Source: Spirochaetota bacterium
GTDB lineage: Bacteria > Spirochaetota > Spirochaetia > Treponematales > Rectinemataceae
Direction: 5' to 3'
DNA: 64,000 nt
NCBI GenBank assembly: GCA_022711355.1
Contig: JAKLFE010000006.1
Location: 1-64,000, forward strand
The notes under the pieces were generated by a model. It was given only the letters and a program-made list of their open reading frames with translations, was not told the DNA's origin and ran no database searches. Below, piece after piece: positions 55,507 to 62,550 of this stretch. Numbering within the stretch: position 1 is the first letter of the stretch; the number at the start of each line of letters is the position of its first letter. The translations under genes and the position numbers were made by a program.

Positions 55507-56178
55507 TTACAAATTCGCCGCGGCCCAGAGAGCCGCCTGAAGCCGGTTCTCGACATTGATCTTTTTGAAGATATTGTAGAGATGCGTCTTCACCGTGTTC
55601 GTGCTGATGCACATCCGGCTCGAGATCTCGTCGTTCGTGGAGCCCATGCTCACCAAGGTGAGGATCTCGATCTCCCGCGAGGTCAGCGAGGTCTTCTCCT
55701 CGATGGCGATCTGCTTCTCGTTGAAGCTCTCGAATACGCAGCGGAGGAGCGTCTTCCGAGAAACCCAAATTTCTCCATATAAAATGGCCCGAATTCCTTT
55801 GATGAAAACCTCGAAATGATCGTCTTTATAGAAAAAACCCCGTACGTTGCGCGCCAGGGCCTTCCGCTCCACCCCCGCGTTCTCGTTGAGATTGAACAGC
55901 GCGATGATGCACTGCGAGATATTGCCATTCGTCGCGATGCTCTTGAGGATCTCCTCGAAGCTCTGCAGCTCGGTATCGATAAGGATGAGGTTCTTGCCGC
56001 TCTCGGCGCAGGTAGCGCCATCCTCCGCCGGCGAGAAGGTATTGAGGTCGCGGTCAAACATCCTGCATCCAGAGCCGATCTCCTTGGTGATCACGTAGGA
56101 AAGGAATTCGTTCTGGAGCGTCAGGGGCCCGATTATTGAGATAATGGAGTTTTTAGCAAGATCGTCATCAAGATGCAT
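55507..56178 (-). CDS. CsgD/LuxR-type regulator with non-canonical receiver-like domain
   Basis: 223 residues. The N-terminal ~145 residues have a receiver-like alternation (SIISIIGPLTLQNEF, NLILIDTELQSFEEIL, GFFYKDDHFEVFIKGIRAIL), but there is no DD acidic pair and no standard phosphorylation pocket, as in CsgD. The C-terminal LuxR helix-turn-helix is complete: LTSREIEILTLVSMG then NDEISSRMCISTNTVKTHLYNIFKKI. It is lower in GC than most of the window. Its position in the middle of the exopolysaccharide locus suits a matrix master regulator. It has a TATAAT box and a 7-bp inverted repeat upstream. Confidence 0.85.
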   Translation of the reverse strand: MHLDDDLAKNSIISIIGPLTLQNEFLSYVITKEIGSGCRMFDRDLNTFSPAEDGATCAESGKNLILIDTELQSFEEILKSIATNGNISQCIIALFNLNENAGVERKALARNVRGFFYKDDHFEVFIKGIRAILYGEIWVSRKTLLRCVFESFNEKQIAIEEKTSLTSREIEILTLVSMGSTNDEISSRMCISTNTVKTHLYNIFKKINVENRLQAALWAAANL

Positions 56179-56210
56179 CCCGATTATCCCCGCACGAGAG
56201 CACGTACTTC

Positions 56211-56216
56211 ATTATA
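56211..56216 (-). promoter_or_regulatory. -10 box of the CsgD-like regulator gene
   Basis: Minus-strand TATAAT (56216-56211), 33 bp before the ATG at 56178, in AT-rich DNA. The -35 region (CCAAAA) is poor, suggesting activation. Confidence 0.45.
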
Positions 56217-56237
56217 GCATTATGCATCTATACTTTT

Positions 56238-56273
56238 GGAATAGTCATATAACAGAATCAGCTATGCTATTCC
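56238..56273. promoter_or_regulatory. Inverted repeat GGAATAG-N22-CTATTCC in a divergent promoter region
   Basis: Two 7-bp half-sites in inverted orientation, 29 bp centre to centre, lie between the divergent CsgD-like and phosphopantetheinyl-transferase genes. They overlap the expected -35 of the regulator gene. A dimeric or looping regulator could bind; autoregulation is possible. Confidence 0.45.
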
Positions 56274-56342
56274 AGCCATCCCGAACGCCGCGAGCGAGGG
56301 AAAAAGGCCGCAGAGTCACGCATTCAGGGATACTATCATCAA

Positions 56343-57119
56343 ATGGAATCGCCCGTAAACGGCGTGCGTCGCCGGCGGAGACCTGAAATGGAATTCAAAG
56401 ATCTGCGGCGTATAGACGAAGGCGCGACGGTCCTCCTACTACTCGAGCATGAGGCGGAGATCGATGACGCTAATCTCCTTCATGCCTATCCCTGGACTCG
56501 GGATGATGGCGAGCGGATCATGAGCTTCCTGGATCGAGGGGCGAGAACGACCTGGTGCATGAGCAGGCTGCTCCTGCGCGGCGCCCTTGCCCAGGCGGCC
56601 TCCGTGGATCCGGGGAAGCTGGCCATCGTGCCTGGCCCCTTCGGCAAGCCTCGGCTGGAGGATAGCGATATACGCTTCAACCTCTCGCACGCGCCGGGAT
56701 GCGTGATCCTGGCGCTTTCCCGAAGAGGCGAGGTGGGATGCGACATCGAGGACGCGCGCTCCCTCGGCCTCGGCTATCGCGATATAGCCCCTTCCTGCCT
56801 CCAGGAATGCGAGATGGAATACCTGGCGGCCGCCCCGGATCCCCGGGTCGGGAGGGACCGCTTCCTCGCCATGTTCGTGGAGAAGGAGGCCAGGCTGAAG
56901 GCGCTCGGCGCCGGGCTCGCGGTCCCCCCGGCGGGCATCCGCTCGGCGATGAAGGAGCCGCCGTTCCGGGAGGCTACCCTCGCCTGCTTCCGCTCCGGGG
57001 AAGGCGGCTCCCGCGTCATCGCGGTCTGCCTGCCCTCCGGGCTCGAGGCGCTGGAGCTGATCGCCTGCCGGTACGAGGGTGGAAGGATATCCCCGCTCGA
57101 AGGCCGATGCTACGAGTGA
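56343..57119 (+). CDS. 4'-Phosphopantetheinyl transferase, Sfp type
   Basis: 258 residues from ATG 56343, or 243 from ATG 56388. The first follows a -10-like TACTAT at 6 bp, like other leaderless genes here; the second has a GGAG site. Family motifs: FGKPRL, FNLSHAPGCVILALSR, VGCDIEDAR with the Mg-binding Asp, and FVEKEARLKALGAGL, equivalent to WxxKEAxxK. Sfp-type enzymes prime carrier domains of non-ribosomal peptide, polyketide or dedicated carrier proteins. Its presence in addition to AcpS implies a specialised carrier for this locus. Its 3' end overlaps the convergent NadE-like gene by 10 bp. Confidence 0.87.
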   Translation: MESPVNGVRRRRRPEMEFKDLRRIDEGATVLLLLEHEAEIDDANLLHAYPWTRDDGERIMSFLDRGARTTWCMSRLLLRGALAQAASVDPGKLAIVPGPFGKPRLEDSDIRFNLSHAPGCVILALSRRGEVGCDIEDARSLGLGYRDIAPSCLQECEMEYLAAAPDPRVGRDRFLAMFVEKEARLKALGAGLAVPPAGIRSAMKEPPFREATLACFRSGEGGSRVIAVCLPSGLEALELIACRYEGGRISPLEGRCYE

Positions 57120-58105
57120 GCCACCTCGGCCACCGCCGCCGCCAGCCGCGGGGCCGCGTGGAGGTACTCGGTGCTCCGCCGCTTCTGGTCGATGTCGCGG
57201 AAGACCCGCTCGACCTGCTCCGCGGAAAGGCCGGAGCCGGAGGCTATGTCGGCGATCGGCACGCCGTTGTTCTTCCCGTACAGGCAGAGGTCCATGAGCT
57301 GGTAGGGAAGGGAGAAGTAGAACTCCTCCTGCGACTGGGGCATCGAGTAGGTGTCGGTGGTCGGGGGGCGCTTCCGGATCTCCTCGGGCACGCCGAGGAA
57401 GGCCGCCATCCGGTAGACCTGCGACTTGTAGAGGTGGGCGATGGGCTTGAAGTCGGCGGCGCCGTCGCCGAGCTTCACGAAGAAGCCCTGGTCGTACTCG
57501 AGCCGGTTCGGCGTCCCGGACACGGCGTAGTTCAGGCGGTCGGCATGGTGGTACTCCATCATCTTGCGCACGCGCTGCTTGAAGTTGGTGGCGGCGACGA
57601 TGCCGAGGTAGGCCTCGGGGCTGAGCCGGCACTTCACTTCCTCGCCCTCGGCCGTGAGGATCACCACCGAGAAGAGCCGGAAGCTGTCCGTGTCCACGAC
57701 GCTCGGCAGGACGATCTTGGCCTTGTCGCTGTCCTTGAAGGCGGGATAGACGAGGCGGATGGCGTCGTTCCTGCGCCGGTAGCAGCCGGCCGCCTCGAGG
57801 AGGGGGGATATCTCCTCGACGGCGGAATCGATGCCCAGGGAATCCGAGAGCAGCCGGCTCAGCCTGAGCGTGTCCGAGGAGGATTCCCGCTCCGGCATGT
57901 GGAGGCCGAAGACCCGCTCCTTGCCCAGGGCGCGGACGCAGAGCGAGGCGACGACGCTCGAGTCGATCCCGCCCGACATGGCGACGACCGCCCCCTTGCG
58001 CCGGTACTTCGCGACGTACTCGCGGATGGAATCGCAGATCCGCTCCGCCTCCGCCGCGGCGTCGATCGCGAGAGCCTCGGGTCCGAAGCGCTTGGTTTCG
58101 CTCAT
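57110..58105 (-). CDS. NAD synthase-like ATP-dependent amidase/ligase (NadE family)
   Basis: 331 residues with no glutaminase domain. The PP-loop is AVVAMSGGIDSSVVASLCV; NAVSGTPNRLEYDQGFFVKLGDG matches the NadE deamido-NAD site (seen as SGTPNRLEYDQGFFVKLGDG), and PPTTDTYSMPQSQEEFYF the C-terminal signature. True NadE makes NAD from deamido-NAD and ammonia. This copy lies 16 bp downstream of an asparagine-synthase-like gene in an exopolysaccharide operon, so it may instead adenylate and amidate a carboxyl group of the polymer or its precursor. Whether it is the housekeeping NadE cannot be decided without seeing other copies. Confidence 0.85.
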   Translation of the reverse strand: MSETKRFGPEALAIDAAAEAERICDSIREYVAKYRRKGAVVAMSGGIDSSVVASLCVRALGKERVFGLHMPERESSSDTLRLSRLLSDSLGIDSAVEEISPLLEAAGCYRRRNDAIRLVYPAFKDSDKAKIVLPSVVDTDSFRLFSVVILTAEGEEVKCRLSPEAYLGIVAATNFKQRVRKMMEYHHADRLNYAVSGTPNRLEYDQGFFVKLGDGAADFKPIAHLYKSQVYRMAAFLGVPEEIRKRPPTTDTYSMPQSQEEFYFSLPYQLMDLCLYGKNNGVPIADIASGSGLSAEQVERVFRDIDQKRRSTEYLHAAPRLAAAVAEVAHS

Positions 58106-58121
58106 CGTCTGTCTTCCTTTC

Positions 58122-60107
58122 CTATCGCTTGAGCATGTCGAAGGCCTTGAGCGGCTCGGGAGCCGGCTTGGCCGCCGGGCCCGAGCCCTCGCCCGCGATG
58201 AAGTGCCGGTGCGCGAGCTGCGTCGAGACGACGGCCACCACCCGCATGTTGTCCGTGTTGCTCATGCCCCGCCCCCCGACGGCCGCGCACTTGGCGAAGA
58301 GCGCGGCCACGGGGACCGGGTCGAATACGCCCGCCTCGCGCAGGGCCCCCTCCGAGACGAGGCCGTCCAGCCACTCGGGGCGCCCGCCCTGGAAGAAGCT
58401 CGAGGCGTCGGGGGCGCGGTAGGGCTGCTTGGGCCTATGGAGAATGGACTCGGGCACGAGGTCCGCGAACTCGCGCTTGAGGACGTGCTTCTCGTCGAGC
58501 CCGAGGAGCTTGTGGCGCGAGGGGAAGGAGTTGGCCAGGTCCATCACCCCCGCGTCGAGGAAGGGGAAGCGGCCCTCCACCGAGTTGCCCATGAGCATGC
58601 GGTCGCCCTGGGCGGAGAGGATGTAGCCCGGCAGGAGGGTCGTGAACTCGAGCCACTGGGCGCGCGCGACCGGGTCCCAGGCCTCGCTCCCGGCCGGCAT
58701 CCGCGCGACGAGCTCCTCGTCGGGCCGGAGGGACTCGATGGCCGCTCGGAAGCCGGGGTCGAGCATGCGGCGCAGGGCCTCGGTCGAGTCCCAGCGCGGC
58801 CGGTGCGAGAGGGCGGGGTCCGAGGGGTCGAGGTTCTTGCCGAAGAAGGCGCGCGCGAAGGAAGGCGCCTTGCCCGGCGAGCGGAGCATCCACGGATAGA
58901 GGAGCTCGGCCGCGCGCGCGCGCATCGTCGATCCGGGATCCCGCGCGAGGAAGGCCCGCACCCGGGCCTCGCGGAAGATGTCGTAGCCCGCGAGGACCTC
59001 GTCGGAGCCCTCCCCCGTCACGACGACCTTGTAGCCCGATCGCCGGACGAGCCGCGACAGGAGGTACAGCGGCGCGGGCGCCGTCCGGAGGATGGGCTTC
59101 TCCCCGTGCCAGACGACCTCGGGGAAGACCCCGGCGATATCCGCCGCCGAGACCTCGACGCTGAGGTGCTCGGTGCCGAGCCGGCGCGCCATCTCCTCCT
59201 GGTAGGCGCCCTCGTCGAATTCGGCGTCGGCGAAGCGGAGGGAGAAGGTGCGGAGGGGCGCGCCCGTGTACTTCGCGATGACCGCGGCCGTCACCGAGGA
59301 GTCGATGCCGCCGGAGAGGTAGGCCCCCACCGGCACGTCGCTCCGCAGGAAGCGCAGGCGCGTCGCCTCGACGAGCTTCTCGCGGAGGCGCCTGCCGTTC
59401 TCGACGATGTCCTGCGACGGCTCCTCGCCCGCGGGCGGGAAGGAAGCCTGCCAGTAGGCCCGCTTCTCGAGGCCGCCGTTCCGCAGGACCGCCCAGTGGC
59501 CCGGCTCCAGCTCCTGGACGCCCGCGTAGGGAGTCCTCGGGGCGACGGGGCACCAGAAGGAGAAGAGCTCCGCCATGCCCGCCGGATCGAAGGAGCGGGG
59601 CACGGAAGGGTCGGCGAAGATGGCCTTCATCTCGGAGGCGAAGAGGAAGCGCTTCGGCGTCGAGCAGTAGTAGAGCGGGAGGATGCCCGAGGGGTCGCGG
59701 GACAGGGCGAGCTCTCCCCGGCCGCGGTCCCAGAGGGCGATGGCCCACTGGCCGTTGAAGCGGCGGAAGCACTCGGGCCCCCAGGCCTCCCAGGCGTGGA
59801 CGACGACCTCGGTGTCGGAAGCCGTCCTGAACCTATGGCCGCGGGCCTTCAGCTCCTCGGCCAGCTCAACGTAGTTGAAGATCTCGCCGTTGAAGCTGAT
59901 CCAGACGCGGCCGTCCTCGTTGGACAGGGGCTGGACGCCGCCGGCCGCGTCGATGATGGCGAGCCTCGTGTGGCCGAGGGCGGCTACCTCGTCGCGGTAG
60001 TAGCCGGAGCCGTCGGGGCCGCGGTGGGCGAGGCGCCCCATCATCCGCAGGACGAGATCAGCGTCGGGCTCCCCCGAGCGGGAGACGAAGCCGCAGATGC
60101 CGCACAT
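58122..60107 (-). CDS. Glutamine-hydrolysing asparagine synthase-like amidotransferase
   Basis: 661 residues. The N-terminal class II glutaminase starts with the nucleophile Cys2 (MCGICGFVSR) and has LAHRGPDGSGYY, FNGEIFNY and ASDTEVVVHAWE. The synthase domain has the PP-loop LSGGIDSSVTAAVI and VVVTGEGSDEVLAGYD, and GNSVEGRFPFLD. Enzymes of this type amidate free aspartate or, in polysaccharide and lasso-peptide loci, other carboxylates. The ATG directly follows the stop of the carrier-like gene (tag-ATG), and the NadE-like gene lies 16 bp downstream. It is probably a tailoring enzyme of the exopolymer. Confidence 0.92.
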   Translation of the reverse strand: MCGICGFVSRSGEPDADLVLRMMGRLAHRGPDGSGYYRDEVAALGHTRLAIIDAAGGVQPLSNEDGRVWISFNGEIFNYVELAEELKARGHRFRTASDTEVVVHAWEAWGPECFRRFNGQWAIALWDRGRGELALSRDPSGILPLYYCSTPKRFLFASEMKAIFADPSVPRSFDPAGMAELFSFWCPVAPRTPYAGVQELEPGHWAVLRNGGLEKRAYWQASFPPAGEEPSQDIVENGRRLREKLVEATRLRFLRSDVPVGAYLSGGIDSSVTAAVIAKYTGAPLRTFSLRFADAEFDEGAYQEEMARRLGTEHLSVEVSAADIAGVFPEVVWHGEKPILRTAPAPLYLLSRLVRRSGYKVVVTGEGSDEVLAGYDIFREARVRAFLARDPGSTMRARAAELLYPWMLRSPGKAPSFARAFFGKNLDPSDPALSHRPRWDSTEALRRMLDPGFRAAIESLRPDEELVARMPAGSEAWDPVARAQWLEFTTLLPGYILSAQGDRMLMGNSVEGRFPFLDAGVMDLANSFPSRHKLLGLDEKHVLKREFADLVPESILHRPKQPYRAPDASSFFQGGRPEWLDGLVSEGALREAGVFDPVPVAALFAKCAAVGGRGMSNTDNMRVVAVVSTQLAHRHFIAGEGSGPAAKPAPEPLKAFDMLKR

Positions 60108-60359
60108 CTATCGTTTCCCCGTCCGAGCTAATACGAAGCGCTCGAGGACGGCGGCCGATCCCAGGTTCCCGGCGCAGATGTCGGCGTCGGAGAGCTCGAT
60201 GCCGAAGGTCTGCTCGACGAAGAGGGCGGCCCCCACCAGGGCCAGCTCGGGGTCGGCGGCGCGGGAGGGCGAGGAGGAGAAATCCTTGAGCATGAGCATC
60301 TGTTCTTCTTTCCGCATTGGTATCCCCGATGCCGCGCAGGAGATCGCGAGGAGCCCCAT
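60108..60359 (-). CDS. Small carrier-protein-like polypeptide, possibly degenerate
   Basis: 83 residues from the ATG that overlaps the Wzz-like stop (TGATG); a shorter 69-residue product from ATG 60317 is possible. The C-terminal half (GAALFVEQTFGIELSDADI, NLGSAAVLERFVLAR) has the helix pattern of acyl-carrier proteins after the DSL site (as in ELVxFIEEEFGIEIxDEDI). The position of the phosphopantetheine Ser reads Pro-Glu, and no DSx motif is visible, so it may not be pantetheinylated. It lies between the Wzz-like and asparagine-synthase-like genes without gaps. A docking partner of the amidotransferase is one possibility; misassigned carrier kinship is another. Confidence 0.55.
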   Translation of the reverse strand: MGLLAISCAASGIPMRKEEQMLMLKDFSSSPSRAADPELALVGAALFVEQTFGIELSDADICAGNLGSAAVLERFVLARTGKR

Positions 60360-61561
60360 CAAGGGCCGCTCGGCGCGTCCCGCTGGGCTTTCTTGACGGC
60401 GAGCTCTTGTTTCCAAACCGAAAGCTGATGGAGGAAGAGCGCGAGCGCGATGCTCAGGGCGAAGCTCCCGCCGAAGGCCTTGATCACGAGCTCGGACCGC
60501 CTGGGGCCGGATTTCTCTTCGGGCACCTCGGCCATCTCGAAGACCTGGAAGATGGGCTCCGATTCGGGCGATAGCTTCGCGGCCTCGTATTGGGGCGAGA
60601 GGGTATTGTAGATGCGCTGCTGGATATCGAGCTCGTTCGTCAGGAAGGAGAACTCGGTGGCGACCTCGGCCACGCTGCGCGTCACCCCCTCATCGCCCGT
60701 GGCCGAGGGCAGCATCGTCTGGTTCTGGCTGATGAGGTCCTGCAGGTTCCTTAATTCCTCGTTGAGTTGCTCGAGATGGGGATCGTCGCTCCTGGAATAG
60801 GACGTGTAGTTCTTGATCTCGATCTCTTTCATGATCACTTGCGACCGCAGGTTAGCCAGCGCCGAGGCCTGGGAGACCCCCAGCTCCTGCGCGTTCAGCA
60901 CGCCATACTTGCGCTGCAGGTTCTTGAGCCGGTTCTGCAGCGTGCCGATCGAGGCGCGCACCTCGAGGAGCTTCTCTTCCAGGCTCTGCTTCGTCTTCTC
61001 CTTGGCGATGCCGCGGTTTTGCGAGAACCATTCGTTGAGCAGCTCGACCGTCCGGTTGACGAGGTCTCGCGCGAAAACGGGGTTGATATCACTGTAGGTG
61101 AGCCGGAGGCTCCCGGTATTCCGCGAATAGTTGAATGTAAGGTTCCGCAGTAAAAATTCTCTTGCCTTGGTCTTGGCCGCTTTTTCAAGCTGATATTTCT
61201 CTATAATATCAAATTCCGCCACTAAGCGGTCCAGAATCGTACGACTATGCAGTATCTCGAGCAGCATATCGCCGTTGCTGTAGCCGGTCACGGGCCGGTT
61301 CTGGGCGCCGATCCCGAGAGCATTTAGAATGGAGTCTGAGATATCGCTTTGGGTGTTCGTCGTGACGAAAAGCACGGCCTCGGCGGTGTAGGTATTTGGA
61401 AGCGGGCTCTGCTCGGGCGGAAGCTTGATGCTGATTATAGCGAAGGCCACCACCGCGAGCGTCACGAAACCCGGGATACCGACGATGAGCCATTTATAGC
61501 GCATGAGGATTCGGTAGTAGCGCAAGAACACTTCGAGTAAATTCGGCCCCGTATCTTCCAT
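60359..61561 (-). CDS. Wzz-family chain-length/polysaccharide co-polymerase protein
   Basis: 400 residues. The first membrane helix follows a short cytoplasmic N-terminus (RYKWLIVGIPGFVTLAVVAF); the long periplasmic part contains the Wzz beta-alpha start (PNTYTAEAVLFVTT) and a coiled coil (EKLLEVRASIGTLQNRLKNL); the second helix is ELVIKAFGGSFALSIALALF preceded by a Pro-rich EVPEEKSGPRR. There is no attached tyrosine-kinase domain. It sets chain length and links the inner-membrane machinery to Wza. Its stop overlaps the start of the carrier-like gene. Confidence 0.88.
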   Translation of the reverse strand: MEDTGPNLLEVFLRYYRILMRYKWLIVGIPGFVTLAVVAFAIISIKLPPEQSPLPNTYTAEAVLFVTTNTQSDISDSILNALGIGAQNRPVTGYSNGDMLLEILHSRTILDRLVAEFDIIEKYQLEKAAKTKAREFLLRNLTFNYSRNTGSLRLTYSDINPVFARDLVNRTVELLNEWFSQNRGIAKEKTKQSLEEKLLEVRASIGTLQNRLKNLQRKYGVLNAQELGVSQASALANLRSQVIMKEIEIKNYTSYSRSDDPHLEQLNEELRNLQDLISQNQTMLPSATGDEGVTRSVAEVATEFSFLTNELDIQQRIYNTLSPQYEAAKLSPESEPIFQVFEMAEVPEEKSGPRRSELVIKAFGGSFALSIALALFLHQLSVWKQELAVKKAQRDAPSGP

Positions 61562-61757
61562 TGAGATTCCCTCTTTCGCGACCTAGTCGTTCGAATATAG
61601 CCGCCGCACCAGGTCCAGTAAAGTAGTCACAAAGGCGATGCGCAGCCGAGCGATATACCGTGGTTACTGGAGACAACCGATGGAAACGGGTATCATGATC
61701 AGGAAGTAGCCGGGTAGGGACGAACAAAACGCCACAGATGGAGGCTTCGGAGGAGTC
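61562..61757. other. 196-bp divergent intergenic region
   Basis: Separates the Wzz-like gene (minus) and the WecG/TagA-like gene (plus), so it should contain two promoters. TATCAT near 61691 could serve the plus gene, which has a GGAGGAG ribosome site at 61749-61755; no -35 fits well. No ORF or palindrome stands out. Confidence 0.4.
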
Positions 61758-62528
61758 ATGCGAAGGATAAGGCTGGGATCGATACATGTCGATTACGTCA
61801 CGCAGGCGGAAGCAATCGACCTGATCATAGATCGAGCGGGATCCCGAAAGGGCGGATATATCGTCACGCCGAATGTCGATCATATCGTGATCGCGGAGAG
61901 CAACGAAAAGTTGCGTGCCGCGTATGCCGACGCGACGCTTTCGCTCGCCGACGGCATGCCCCTGATTTGGGCGAGCAAGCTCATGGGCCGCCCCTTGCCG
62001 GAAAAGGTTTCCGGCTCCGATCTCATCCGCCCCCTTCTCCAGGCCGCCGCAGGCGCAGGCATGCGCGTCTATCTCATGGGAGCAGCCCCCGGAATCGGCC
62101 TCGCGGCGGCGCAGCGGCTCGTTGAGGAGATGCCCGCCCTGGCGATCGTCGGGGCTGATTCGCCGCCGCTTGGCTTTGACGTCGATAAGGACCTGGAAAG
62201 GGCAGTGATAGACAAGATGGTGGCGGCTCGCCCCGACATCGCCCTGATAGCCTTGGGCTGCCCTAAGCAGGAAATACTGATGCATCGGTGGTATAGGGCG
62301 CGCATAGGGCCCGTCATGCTCGGCATCGGGGCGAGCCTCGATTTCATCGCGGGAAAGGTGAAGCGGGCGCCACCCTGGATGTCGGACCACGGCCTCGAGT
62401 GGGTCTTCAGGCTCATCCAGGATCCTAGACGCCTAGCGAAACGATATATAGTCAGAGACGCGCGCATCGTTGGAATCCTCGCACGGATGCTCCGCGAGCC
62501 GCGGAGCACGTGGTTTTTCGAATCATAG
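61758..62528 (+). CDS. WecG/TagA/CpsF-family glycosyltransferase
   Basis: 256 residues (GT26). Family motifs in order: IHVDYVTQAEAIDLI, VTPNVDHIVIAESNEKLRAAYADATLSLADGMPLIWASKL, given in pieces as TPNVDHIVIAE and LSLADGMPLIWASKLMGRPL, then SGSDLIRPLL, VYLMGAAPGIG, ALIALGCPKQEILMHRW and GIGASLDFIAGKVKRAPPWM. It transfers an amino-uronic or N-acetylmannosamine-type sugar onto a lipid-linked intermediate at the membrane. It uses the product of the sugar transferase at 53.8 kb as a plausible acceptor. GGAGGAG precedes the ATG at 4 bp. Confidence 0.92.
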   Translation: MRRIRLGSIHVDYVTQAEAIDLIIDRAGSRKGGYIVTPNVDHIVIAESNEKLRAAYADATLSLADGMPLIWASKLMGRPLPEKVSGSDLIRPLLQAAAGAGMRVYLMGAAPGIGLAAAQRLVEEMPALAIVGADSPPLGFDVDKDLERAVIDKMVAARPDIALIALGCPKQEILMHRWYRARIGPVMLGIGASLDFIAGKVKRAPPWMSDHGLEWVFRLIQDPRRLAKRYIVRDARIVGILARMLREPRSTWFFES

Positions 62529-62550
62529 CCATCGCCCGCCGAGGTCGACG

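Noticed and set aside
60108-60420. A frameshifted carrier gene whose N-terminal half lies upstream
   Set aside because: The upstream DNA encodes the C-terminus of the Wzz-like protein in good frame, and no carrier N-terminal half with a DSL motif is found in any minus-strand frame.
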